This document shows, piece after piece, positions 19,501-31,745 of a stretch of DNA of 50,878 bases; the stretch's first letter is position 1; every line of letters begins with the position of its first letter. The DNA comes from Ophryocystis elektroscirrha. Its lineage: Eukaryota; Apicomplexa; Conoidasida; Neogregarinorida; Ophryocystidae. The stretch covers positions 29,609 to 80,486 of the forward strand of contig JAQIFP010000019.1 of NCBI GenBank assembly GCA_030141585.1. Reading direction: 5' to 3'. The translations under genes were made by a program, and so were the position numbers. Under the pieces are notes generated by a model. It was given only the letters and a program-made list of their open reading frames with translations. It had not been told where the DNA came from and made no database searches.

Positions 19501-22500
19501 ACTCAAATACGAGAAAAAAAGAAGACTCAAATACGAGAAAAATAGAAGACTCAAATACGAGAAAAAGAGAAGACTCAAATACGAGAAAAANNNNNNNNNN
19601 NNNNNNNNNNNNNNNNNNNNNNNNNNNNNNNNNNNNNNNNNNNNNNNNNNNNNNNNNNNNNNNNNNNNNNNNNNNNNNNNNNNNNNNNNNGAGAAGACTC
19701 AAATACGAGAAAAAGAGAAGACTCAAATACGAAAAAAAGAGAAGACTCGAATCAGAGAGAAACAGAAGAATTGAATAGAAGACATAGAGAAGACTCGAAT
19801 ACGAGAGAAACAGAAGACTCAAATACGAGAAAAAGAGAAGACTCAAATACGAGAAAAAGAGAAGACTCAAATACGAAAAAAAGAGAAGACTCGAATCAGA
19901 GAGAAACAGAAGAATTGAATAGAAGACATAGAGAAGACTCGAATACGAGAGAAACAGAAGAATTGAATACGAGAAAAAGAGAAGACTCAAATACGAGAAA
20001 AAGAGAAGACTCGAATACGAAAAAAAGAGAAGACTCAAATACAAGAAAAAGAGAAGACTCGAATCAGAAAGAAACAGAAGAATTGAATAGAAGACATAGA
20101 GAAGACTCGAATACGAGAGAAACAGAAGAATTGAATACGAGAAAAAGAGAAGACTCAAATACGAGAAAAAGAGAAGACTCAAATACGAGAAAAAGAGAAG
20201 ACTCGAATACGAAAAAAAAAGAAGACTCAAATACAAGAAAAAGAGAAGACTCTAATACGAGAGAAATAGAAGTGTCTAATACAAGAGAAAGAGAAGAATT
20301 GAATAGAAGACATTGGGAAATTTCGAATACAAGAATTAGGGAAGACTCTAATGCAAAGATTAGGGAAGACTCGAATACAAAAAATAAGGAAGACTCGAAT
20401 ACAAAAAATAAGGAAGACTCGAATACAAAATTAAAAGAAAATACACGTAAAAAAAAAAGTGAAGACTTGAATACAAGTAAAAAAGATGAATTAAGTAAAG
20501 AAAGAAACGAAAACTTGAACACAAGAAAAAAAGAAGATGTCACTCTAACGAAAGGAGATGAATTGAACTTAAAAAAAAAAAGAGAGTTGATGAAACTTAC
20601 AGGAACTAATTCAACTATGAAAACAAAAGTTGAAACAAGTCCGTCTTTGAAAGAACATTTCAATGCCCAATCAAATGAAGAATTGTATACTGAAAAAAAA
20701 AACCATTTTGGAAGAAAAATAAAAAAGGATCAGGCTAAAGAATCTATTTTAGAAGAGAAAGAAAATTTAGTGACAATAAAAAAAAAAGATTACAATGTGG
20801 ATAAAAAAGATTTTCCAGTAAAGCTAGAAGAAGAGCTTCCCAAAATGAAAAAAAAATCTCACTTACTAGTAAACAAAAAAGACGCTTTAAAGGACAAAAA
20901 TGGGCCATCATCAATTATAAAAATAGCAGAATCTCAAAGTCCCATGAAAAAAGAGAGTTTAAAAAAAAGAGTAAATGATGATACAAAATCCGCAAAAAAA
21001 AACAAATCTAGTTCACTAAAAAAAGAAGACTTTTATATAGAAAAGAAAGAGGACTTTTTTATAGAGAAGGAAGACAATAATATAAGAAACAAAAAAGAGC
21101 TGACAAAAGAAGCTTCAAATAAAAATATAGAGGAAAATTCAGGAAATAAAGTTACTAGAGAAGTCGGTGGAGCCATTCAAAAAAATATAAGCTGGGAAAA
21201 TTTTAGGAACAAGCCAAATTTTGAAAAAAAAAAGCAACCATCAGAAATTGAAACAACAGTCGTTTCAAGACAAGAAAAAGCCTCAGAATCAGAGCAAGTA
21301 AAAAATTTGAGACCACTGCAAAACAGATGCTCGAAAATTTCGGAAGATAAAGAAATTAAACTTACTAAAAATAAGAAAGAAGGAACTTTAAAGTCTCTTA
21401 AAGAAAAAGAAGTTAAATCGATCGAAGAAAATGATTCTAAACCAAAAGAAAATTGTTCTCAGAAATATACAGAAAATGAAAAAAAAAATAAAACCTCTGA
21501 AATACAAAAAACAAAAAAGTCTAAATCAGAGGTAGAAAGAAAAAATCTAGTACATCAAACTTTTGAACTGAAAGGAATCAAATCGAGCGATAATCATTCG
21601 AGACTTGAAGTTAAAACGAGCGATAATGCATCGAAATTTGAAGTTAAATCGAGTTTGGAAAGAAACGGATATTTTGTTTCAAAATTAAAAACAAATGAAT
21701 CTGAATCCAAAAACAACATCAATAAGTCAATCACTTCTAATGAAGAAAACGAGCATAAATTTAATATAGAAGAAGCCTCGACAAAATTGAAGGAAAATAT
21801 CTTTACTCAAAGTCTTCAAAAATGTACCATAAACAATCAGAGTAAAACTCATGAAGTTGAGCTTGAATTGAGTAGTTCTACAAAATTGAATAAAGTAGAG
21901 AGAAATTTAAGTTCAAGAACTGTGCCAATATTTAGTTCAAAATACAGCTCCACACTGGATGCCTCCTTTGCTTCAAAAAAAGTTCATTCAGCTACATTTT
22001 CGGAAGATAAAACGCCTAACAGGTCTAAATCATATACAACTAGTAATTTCAACATTAGGTCTCCAGCGAAATCTCAAAACTTAGCTAATGTATCTCATTA
22101 TCAGGAAAATTCTAGAGTGTCTTCTTCTGAAAATAGGAACCGGTTCTATATGGATTTGAACACTCGATCTTTTTCTGACTCTGAAACTCAACAACCATTT
22201 GAAAATAAATTACGATCCCATAAAAATGTTACAACAAAAATATCAGCCAAGTTTAATGCTACCCTTCAGAACAATAATTCTCTTTTGACAAAATCAGTCA
22301 ATATGACACAATTCAATAAAAATTTAGTTTCAGAAAGCGAGAAATCGTATTCAAAAACAGCTTTGGAAGACAAATATTTTATAGACGCAAGAAGTTGCTA
22401 TCAATCGAATCCAGATCCCAAATTAATGGAATCAAATGAAGATTTCATAAACGATCCCACATTGGAATCTAGTTTTGATTCTGGTATTTTTGAGAACAAA

Positions 22501-24048
22501 TCCCGTAATGCTACAACTTTGTTGAAAACTACCTCAGAAGAGTATGCAAAAAAAATGTTTAGCTCCGATATTGAAAAAAGGTTAAAATTAGATTTAAAAA
22601 AAAAAACTGAGTCGTCTGTAGGAAGCGCTGTTGGGAATCACTCGATATCAAATATAAAAACTAAAATACCTTCCAATGAGCAGCTACCGTCCAAAATAAT
22701 CAAAGAAAATAAAGTAATAAATCAAATAAATAATTCAGATTCATTCTCAAAAACCGTAGAGAACACTTCACCTACTAATTTCAATAAGAAAACTTCAGAA
22801 AATGAATTTGAAAAACTTAAAATAACAAACATATTTGATGACAACGCAATACTAGATCTGCCAATAAAAAATTATAAAGAAACAGATTTGCAAAATTTCA
22901 AAAATAAACTCCCGAAAAACGAAAATACAAAACAATCAGAAAAATTTATTCCACCATTAAATATCTCATTAATTAATAATAATTTTCAAGATAAAAAAAT
23001 AATTACGTTGAACAGTTCTGATATCTCTAATATAAATCGAGATGATGCATTAAAGAGAAGTCAACTAAATAAAGTAATTTCGAGCTTAGACTTATACTCG
23101 AAATCAATTAATAAAAATGACGCAAATAATGATTTTATTGATAAAGTAGACGAATTAATAAAAAAATCGTATACGAATAATGAAGACAAATTCAAAAGTC
23201 TTGCAAAGTTTAAGAACCGCTCAAATTCTGATCCTCTTCCTCAAAAAAAAAACATGACTGCAATTACACAAATGACTAAGCGACTGGAGACTATAATAAA
23301 ACGAAGACTCGAAAATGAATCCAAAAGTGATTTATATAACAAATCAAAATTATTAAACTTGAAAAACATGATTAATAATAAACAAGATTTGGAAAAATTC
23401 AAAAAAAGTAGTATTACAAAAAAAGAGCAAATAAAAAATGAAAATTGGGATTCAAATTTGACAAAATTTTTAGAAAAAAATGTTGAAAAACTATTAAAAA
23501 ATGAAGTAAAAATGTTACATTCTGTTGCGGTCGAACGCTCGAAATCAATTTACAAGAAATCTTATAGTGATGAAATTACAAATTATTCATGTGGAATGGT
23601 AGAGTTAAATGAAAGAAATTTATCAAAAAGAGAAGACTTAATAAAACAAAGGAATGTCCCAAAATCTGTCTCTAAATTAAAGGAAAGTATAGATTCTCCA
23701 TTAATTGCTCATAAACAAGCTTTGGAAGAAACAGAAGCCAATTTGGCTTCCACTTTGGAGTCTTCGAGTCAAAATGAAGTCGAACCAAAATTAGGAGACA
23801 TTGAAAGTCCTCTTTCATTAAAAAAAAAATTTGAAGCTATAAAAATAGAAGCTGAGCTGGGAGAATTTGTGAGTCCAACTTCATCCAATTTATTGACTTC
23901 AAACTGTTTCGATACATTTTCTTTGGATTTGCCTTTCGGGAATGAAGCTGAAGTTTTGGATCAAAACTCAAATGATTCGCAAATTGATTTAAAACAAGAG
24001 AATTTGCCTTCTTCAAATCAATTAGTAGAATCTAGTTTAGGTAACTAA
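16552..24048 (+). CDS. giant charged repeat protein of unknown function
   Basis: Exons 16552-16713, 17619-17679, 17803-17925 and 17956-24048 join in phase. The product has about 2,100 residues plus whatever the 100-N gap at 19591-19690 hides. The N terminus (MSKESSCFYLTGDNERNYFS) has no signal peptide. The middle carries dozens of copies of an 8-residue unit (REDSNTRK and variants), highly charged and probably helical or disordered. The C-terminal 1,100 residues are Lys/Glu/Asn/Ser-rich with no domain I recognise. The frame appears to change across the gap only because 100 is a placeholder length. The stop is TAA at 24048; splicing a possible 40-nt intron at 24041-24080 would instead give a short different tail ending in TAG at 24118. 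Such proteins in parasites are often cytoskeletal or surface related, but nothing here shows which. Confidence 0.72.
17105..17340 (+). repeat. 27-bp minisatellite inside intron 1 of the giant gene
   Basis: About nine tandem copies of a 27-bp unit (core ATGAAGGGTCTTAACTAAGC) with substitutions in the right-hand copies. All three forward frames of the unit contain stops, so it is not coding. It is more GC-rich than its surroundings. Confidence 0.88.
19150..20450 (+). repeat. 24-nt coding megasatellite (REDSNTRK)
   Basis: Tandem 24-nt units encode Arg-Glu-Asp-Ser-Asn-Thr-Arg-Lys. Perfect copies flank the gap. To the right, longer higher-order units recur about every 150-190 bp, with ESNQRETEELNRRHRE-like segments between the simple copies, which suggests recent unequal exchange. 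Copies decay into EDSNTKNK forms towards 20440. Confidence 0.92.
19591..19690. other. 100-N assembly gap within the megasatellite
   Basis: Exactly 100 N, a standard placeholder for an unknown length. The left flank ends one base into the 24-nt unit and the right flank resumes at the second base, so the real missing length should be a multiple of 24. Confidence 0.95.
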
Positions 24049-24124
24049 ATAATTTAAAAAAAAAAAAAGCGATGAGATAGATGGCGTCCTACAACAAGAA
24101 ATTATTAAAAAAAATTAGTACATA

Positions 24125-26647
24125 ATGAGTATTTTCAGAAAGCGTAACTACCCCGTGTAACAAAATAAATGTAAATTCCAATTGTAGTTCAAATGGTACT
24201 CCATAGAGAAAAATAAATTACTAGTTATAGTTGAGCAATATGCTATACAGCAATCACCAATAATATGCTCTGAACCCCGAACCACTAGTACAGTTAAAAA
24301 AAAAAGTACACCCAAAAATAAAAAAAAAAACTTCACAGAAATACCCAAGTAAGAACATTTACCATATATAGTCAATAATTAGCTTCTACGAAAAACCCGC
24401 AAGTCGAACCATTTTATTAGATAAAATCAAACTCATTTTTGAAACAAAATTAAATTCTACAAATTATATGAATTTTGAACAATTTCAAAATTATTTAATT
24501 GTAGATTTATTAGAATTACCTAGTTATATGGCTTGTAAGTGTATTTTTTTTGTATAATTTACATAAATATCTAGCTCCCGTCTTCAGTCAAATCACTAAA
24601 AATGATCAAATCACAGAATCTGAATTGTCAAAGTAATTATTAAAAAAACAATTGTTAAATTAGGTTTGTATGTGACAAGTGTTTGATTTACCAAAATCAT
24701 ACAAATAACTTTTTCAACTTAATTAAACAATCACAATACCTTCTTATATACGGTCATGAATTCTCACCAATAATTAAAGGTAACATTAGAGTTAATTTAT
24801 TTCAATATACTAATAAATTTACTTATATATTACCTTTACGCATTGCTCATTATATATCTTAATTATTGAATAGCGAAATGGTTTTTTATTTTCAGAATTA
24901 ATTAAACAACACGATTCCTTGGAGCAAATTAGAAACATTCCTGAGGTTGAAAATCAATACAGTAATTAAATATTTATATTTCAATAATCTTAAACTAGTC
25001 GAAACTGTAATTTCTAGAATATTTTATCTCCTTGACTTATATGACACTGGATATATAACACTTCATGATTTTGAAAGGGAAAATGTCCGCTTAAGTTCTT
25101 TGACCAATCAAGGTCCCAAATCTATTTATGAAATCTTCAAATTTGTTGAGTCCAACGATATCAACTTGGAGACTTTAATATTCTCATTTGAACATTTTGC
25201 AGTAATACATTATTCTTTTAAAGAACTAGATACCGATAAAGATGATCTTCTTAGCGAAAATGATTTATTAAAGTAAGTTAATGCAACTATTCATTTTTAT
25301 TTATTATTATTGAAAATATAGAAATAAATTATAGTTAAATTATTTACTTAATATTACTGTATATGTAATTATTTTTAGGTATGAGTATCAAACGCTTGGA
25401 AAACGTGTAACAACAAGGATATTTGAGCGCTTTTCTTCTAAGCCATTAGATTCCGATCAACCTATTATGACTTACAGACAATTCATCTGTAAGCACTAAA
25501 ACACAAAAATATGAATTATGTATGTAGATTTCCTAATAAATGAAGAAGATAAAACAACAAATAAAAGCTTAACATTTTGGTTTCAATTACTTGACCTAAA
25601 TGGTGATGGTATTTTACAGTAATAACAAATATCTGACTATTTAATTCAAATTAGAATACACGAACTTGAGTATTTTTATACGGAACAGCTTCAAAGAATT
25701 ATAAGCAAAAGTATTGAGTGCCCTTTCTTTTCAGACATAATTTGTCAAATGTAATACACAGTAAATAGTAGTAATAATATAATTAATATATGTACAGTAA
25801 TTAATATATATATATTATATACGCTTATAACAAAAAAAAAAAATCTTAATATAAACTTATAATAAATATATAATTATAATATATAATTAAATTATATTTA
25901 ATTGTATTTAATTATATTTAAATATATTTATTTATATTTTAATTATATTCAATTATATTTAACTATATTTTAATTATATTTGATTATATTTAATAATATT
26001 TGATTATATTTGATTATATATAATTATTACTCATTATAAATGATTAGCAATATTAGAGTTAATACTAGAGCATAATAACAATAATTATGAATATAATAAA
26101 GCTTGATTTAATTGATCCATCCATTAAATTTTATAATAAATCATTTCAATTATAGATTAATTAAACTATTATTATTAAAATTTGCTTATTTATTTTAGGC
26201 ATGATTGCTTATGTCCTACTAAGCAAGGTCAATTCACATTGCTGGACTTTTTGCGTAACCGTCAGACAGCTGGAATATTTATCAATGCATTCACAAGGTA
26301 AACCAAGCAGTTTCTTATATATGCGGGTAGTCTTGAGAAATTCTTAGCATATGAACAACGGGATGTGTATTTTTTAGCTCAAGAAAATGCGCAATATCCT
26401 AATCTAAGGTAATTAAGCATAAACCCCAAAAATGTTTTTTTTAGCCCTTTTGATCGATTTTGCCGCTGGACCCATAGTTGCTTTTTTGAAAGTACCGAAG
26501 AAGAAGAATCTGCACATACTGAGGTAATGTTATTATACATATACGTGATTTTCTCAGACATTTGATCCAGTCATTCAATACACTTGTGCACCAAATGATC
26601 ATTTCGCTGATACTTATCGTCCCTCCCAAACACAAACATTAAATTAA
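24125..26647 (+). CDS. PP2A regulatory subunit B'' type (EF-hand, PPP2R3-like)
   Basis: Fourteen exons (24125-24154, 24188-24348, 24383-24534, 24575-24632, 24664-24779, 24896-24961, 24999-25272, 25379-25488, 25528-25618, 25655-25750, 26199-26297, 26331-26408, 26445-26523, 26558-26647) sum to 1500 nt, 499 residues. Family landmarks appear in order: TEIPNFYEKPASR, VENQYIETVISRIFYLLD, an EF-hand ELDTDKDDLLSENDLL, RQFIYFLINEEDKTT, a second EF-hand LLDLNGDGILQ, and LEYFYTEQLQRI. The subunit targets PP2A to substrates and responds to calcium. The start at 24125 is chosen because it needs only a 33-nt intron, the common size here. Earlier ATG 24081 would need a 21-nt intron. The spacing to the upstream gene is only 76 bp. 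Confidence 0.88.
25751..26198. repeat. long AT-rich intron with degenerate TTATATT repeats
   Basis: Intron between the EF-hand exons of the PP2A subunit. Its centre (about 25860-26040) is built of loosely repeated TTTAATTATATTTAAT-type units. No gene is visible. Confidence 0.7.
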
Positions 26648-27088
26648 TGTAATATATGTATTTCCCCTTAATTGTTCAAACTTTCTTTTGTTTTACTCAC
26701 TTTTGTCACAATTTATCTAACATGTACCCTTTGTTCAACATCTTACAATATGGCGTATGCATTAGCTTATTGAAATGCTGCATTAATCCATTTCAATTCA
26801 CATAAAACAAATATCATGAATTTCCATTAATTACAAAGGTGATATTTTAGTTATCTTTAATAATAATGTTCACAGTAATTACACTTATAATAATTAGGGT
26901 TTAATAATAATATAAAATAAAAAACCCTATTTATGCAAAATGCAAAATATATTAAATGTGTATATAATTACAATCAATCATTCTTACCTTGAATAGCTAC
27001 AAGTATATATCTAAGCTCAACTATGTAATTTAATACGTCACATACATGCGTAACTGTCCCATCTAAAATTAAAAGAAAATTAAATGCT
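26648..27088. other. non-coding interval
   Basis: AT-rich sequence between two genes on the same strand; it should hold the 3' end signals of the PP2A subunit and the promoter of the next gene. No open frame is supported. Confidence 0.4.
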
Positions 27089-28942
27089 ATGAGGCATTAT
27101 TCAAATGATGCAGTTTTAAATAAACAAATAAACAATCTGTCTAAAGAACCGATATGGTTTCAACCAATAAGCTCTTACGAAAAATTGGGATGGTTGCTAG
27201 ATTCATCAAGCGACGACAGATTAAAAAATAATGAATATGTATACGCCTTAACTGACTGTATACAATTCTGTGTACAAATAGGACGCTTTTATGTAAGCGG
27301 TCCGTATGGTAGAAGAACAAATATTGGTACTATCAATATTGATATAATAGCATTACTAATAAATAGTCTACCTCCGTATAATTTACCTGATGGCTCTATA
27401 TTTACAAAACTCAAAGATTACATGTTAAGCAGAAAATCTTTTTTGGAAAATCGCTGCCATGGTCCTTTACACATAGAATTACAAACAGATGTATCCCCTG
27501 AATATATATCCATTACTTTAGAAAATTCTTACATACGTATTTTTTTAGCTCCCTGCTTAGGACGTACTTCAGAGGAACAAAGGCAAATTGTATATACATA
27601 TTTGATGAGCACTTATAAAGACTCTTGTGAAAATATAGACTCCTGTAAAGTGTGGTTTCCAGCATTATACGAACGTGCTAGCGAAGATATAACCAAAGCG
27701 CCTAAAGATGTTATACCATTTATGCGTTTATGTTGTTTATGGGCCAAGTGTCTTAAAGTCAAATCTCTTCGATTATACGCTATTGAAATATTAGCTTATT
27801 TTGCTGCCCGTAAACAATTGTTGGAATCCAATTCAAATAAACTTGATTTTAAAGCCGCTTTTGTCAATTTTTTCACTACTTGTAGCCAGTTATCTACTCT
27901 CGAACCTATATGTAATATAGAGCCCCCAGCAACGTGTCCCTTACTATGGAAAAATTCCAAAGTTCCTGTCTTAACAGACCACATTAATCCTTACGATAAT
28001 ATATTAGACAAAGTAAGCATAAATTGAATCATTTAAACTAAATATTCAATATATATTATTTACTTTTTTAATAATAACAAATTAGTTCGAACAATAAATA
28101 TATAATATATATAATAAATATAGCAATAATTATTATAAATTATTGCTATTATAATTATTATTATAAATTTATTATGTTTTATAAAATATGTGATTATGTT
28201 AGAATATTATACAGTAATAAAACATACGAATTAATTAAAAGAAATACTTAATTACAAATATCTTTATGTAGGTATATATATATAATTAAATATCAATTAT
28301 GTATATATAATATACATAATTGAATAACATAATTAAATTAGTTAATTTTTAAATTATTATTGTGTTTATTATTATATGTAAATTTCTATTTGGTACTATT
28401 TATCAATGAATATATATTGTATAATATATACATTAATTAATTTTTCCTATATATATATATATATATATAAATTTGTTAATTATGATAAATACTTTTAGCT
28501 GACTTCCAAAGATCTTCAAATTATTCAAGATGGAGCATCTTATTGCTTAAATCGATTGGAATCAAAAAGTGGCCCCTTACGTGTTTGTGATCTTGTAAAT
28601 GTACCTAGAAAAAGTTCAAAAATCTGGAAATACACAATAACTAACTTTGCAGTATTAATTTTAGTTATTGTACTCAGTTACCTATACACAGTTTTCAATC
28701 GGTTCCAACTCAAAGGAGAAAATTTAAGAGATATAGATTGGTCAAATATATTCAAATCTGATTACCTTCTATTTAAAGATAAACTCTTAAATTTGACTTA
28801 CATTGATGTAAATTCATATAATCACAAATTCCAACTCATTTTTTTTAAGTATGTACTTCCGCTTTTCAATTACGTTACAAATTTTTTTGAAAATGTATTA
28901 CAACAAATAAAAAAAATATATTCTACAATATCCAAAAAATAA
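27089..28942 (+). CDS. OAS-like nucleotidyltransferase-fold protein with C-terminal membrane anchor, probably inactive
   Basis: Two exons (27089-28012, 28499-28942) give 455 residues. The layout follows animal 2'-5' oligoadenylate synthetases. FYVSGPYGRRTNIGTINIDI (about 68-87) sits where OAS has its GS...DAD metal site, but here it reads G71-P72 and N83-I-D85. YIRIFLAPC (148-156) falls where the third Asp would be and has none. Then come a helical domain (IPFMRLCCLWAKCL, LYAIEILAYFAARKQ, AFVNFFTTCSQL) and the closing strand PVLTDHINPYDNI, equal to the PVILDP block of OAS. Exon 2 adds a hydrophobic segment ITNFAVLILVIVLSYLYTVF near residue 350 and a tail of about 80 residues. One strict catalytic Asp remains, so enzymatic activity is doubtful; RNA or protein binding at a membrane is an inference. 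A DZF-type fold is the main alternative. Confidence 0.6.
28013..28498. other. long AT-rich intron
   Basis: A 486-nt intron of TA-rich sequence with several TATATAAT-type runs, separating the nucleotidyltransferase-like exon from the exon with the membrane segment. Nothing else is visible. Confidence 0.6.
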
Positions 28943-29038
28943 TTAAAAAATGGAAGTTTAATGACTGATGAACATACATTATTTGTTAATTTAATAAAAT
29001 ATACAGAAATGCATCCTGTTTATATTTGGTGATGCAAC

Positions 29039-31698
29039 ATGGATCAGTCTAAAATATTTACTTTATCAGATACTGGTATCCCTCAGTTATATGAAGCACG
29101 TCAATTATACAATCAATTAATAGAATCCACAGACGTAAATGCATCGTACCAGTATTGTTACCAAGTCTTAAAAATGGGAGGGCTTGCTGCTGAAATACCT
29201 CGTTTAGTCGTATTTGGCCAGCAAAGTATGGGAAAAACAACTTTACTAGGTAATTGTTTTAATCACTATAAAAGTAAATGTTCATTATATATATATATAT
29301 ATATATATTGTATAAATATTATTTGTATAATTTATTAAACGTATACTAAAATGTAATGTTATTTGTTCTTAGACTTTATAATGGGAGGCCCGATTGGTTT
29401 TTCCAGTACAGACACTGGAACTAAGCAACCAGTTGTAATCATGCTTAAACCAAATGAGACAGGAAATGGCAAAATAGAGTGCAAGCTACAAGGAAAATTA
29501 ATTGATATACAAAACTTGCATACTGAGATGAAATCTATAATGAATAAAATAAAAACTGTGTCTGAACAAGAAATTGAACTTCAAATGTTTATGCCAAATT
29601 GTGCACATGCCATTTTTGTTGATTTACCGGGCATTAAAGTAAAAATTGTTATGATAATATTTTTTATAGGATGACTCGAAAGAGGGAGCTCAATTAACAA
29701 GAAACGTTGTTCGGAATTATGTTCAAAATAACCCAAATGATATATATATACTTGTAAAAAAAGCAAGCGATGATCCTGCCAATTGGCCTTGGAGTTTAAA
29801 AGATTTTATACTCAAAGGTCCTCCGAATGGCTTGGGATTAAGTTGCAGACAAACTATAGTTGTGGGAACAAGAGCAAAAGAATTTTTAATTAATGAGAAA
29901 ACTGATATTTCCACACAAGCAGATCTTCTTGATCGTGTCATTAAACGATCAATAAGGGATTCCACAGGTATACAGTAATCTCTGCTGTGAAAACAATTTA
30001 TTTGAAAAGTATATATGTCTCTGTTTTAATAAGTCAATAAATAGCATTAATAGTATATATTAGCAATATGATTAATAAATTCAAGACATAACAATCATTT
30101 CTTGTTATATACTGGAATATAAACTTTCCGTATGATTTTAATAATAATAATAATAATTAATATTATATATTCTTGTATATATCAAAAAAGTTAACGCAAT
30201 AACAATCTACTGTAAAATACATATATATATATACTAATAGTATATACATATAATATATATATAGATATCCATATATTATTATATACAACGTATATTTAGA
30301 ATAAGCACTAGATCACGTATCCTTAAAGCATCAACATATATATATATATATATATATTAATGCTTTAAGGACATATATATATGTATATATGTTAGTATAT
30401 GTGTGAATATTTAAGTATATATATGTGTATATATATGTAAACATCAATATATATATATATATATATGTATATAATATAACGATAATATTAATACACAAAT
30501 ATCTTTTCTTGTACTAACCTATCTTATTTTATTACTAAATAAATTATACTGTATAAAATATTAGATATTAAAAAAATATATGTAATGTTTTGTGATTTGA
30601 CACAAATATATTATGTATACAATATTATATATATACAATGGTTAAGCCAGCAACTTTAAAATATTTAATTTTTGAAAGAAGGTATTTGACGCAGTACTCA
30701 GGTAAAGCGTTGCCGCTATATCTGCTTGAACTTTTTTCATTCAGTTTACAGCAAAAAGAAATTTCGACGTTTCAACAAAGACGTGAAAGCATGTTTGATC
30801 AAATTTCTCAAAATAGCTTGGAATGTCGTGAACTGATAGTAACGCAGTTTGAAAAAAAAAAAGCTGTACTTGAAAATACTTTACTAAAATATTTCGATGT
30901 AAACGCATTTAAAGAAGAGTTAAATTTGAAACTACAAACTTTATTGTCTGAACAATTAACTATTTTATTGAAAAGGTTAAAGATACGATCCGATATGATA
31001 AAAGAAGAGCTTCAAGAATTAGAGGTCGAGTTGTACGAACAAAATCCACAAAGTATACGAGAAGGAATATATTTGTTTATACGAGAACTTTCCGGAATAA
31101 TTACAGAGTTAGTAACCGGAAATTATATGATCATACGTTTTCCCGATAATGGAGAAGATTTTCTTAAGCAATTTGGAGGCAATTTGAAAGATAATTTAGA
31201 GGAAGGTCACAAAATGGCAATGGAACTCTTTCCAAACCGTGAACATTACCCTGAGAATTTTTTAAATACAATAAATGTGAGGTTTTCTAATAAATTATTC
31301 TTATTTTAGAGCCAAGCTGAACTTGTTCTCAAGAAGTCAGATGAATATAATGAATCTAATAAGCTAAGTAAACAAAAAATTAGTTCTATCGATCAAAGTA
31401 TCAATTTTGAAGCTCCTCAACCCGAATTAACGGTATATAATTACTCAATTATAACTTAAAATATAGTTTATTAGAAATATAATATAAATCGAATCAAGAA
31501 TATATACATTCGTGAATTAAGTCATATGTGTTCATATATACTATTAAAATATATATATATATATATATATATACATTAATATAAATATTTAATTATTTTT
31601 AAGTATATGTGTTTACTAATCCATATGTATATATATATATATATATATATATTATTAGTATATATAATTATATTTAGTAATATAGATATAATTATTGC

Positions 31699-31745
<47 letters not shown>

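Noticed and set aside
19771..19800. A separate gene starting right of the N gap
   Set aside because: The flanking repeat is in 24-nt phase on both sides, so the apparent new frame comes from the 100-N placeholder.
19009..20663. Minus-strand frames full of Ser-Leu-Leu-Phe-Phe or Phe-Glu-Ser-Ser-Leu repeats
   Set aside because: They are the antisense reading of the REDSNTRK megasatellite; the plus-strand frame is continuous with spliced exons and extends far beyond the repeat.
24081..24138. A start for the PP2A subunit at ATG 24081 with a 21-nt intron
   Set aside because: It keeps frame, but the intron is far below the 29-44 nt class; the ATG at 24125 with a 33-nt intron explains the sequence better and gives a clean 499-residue model.
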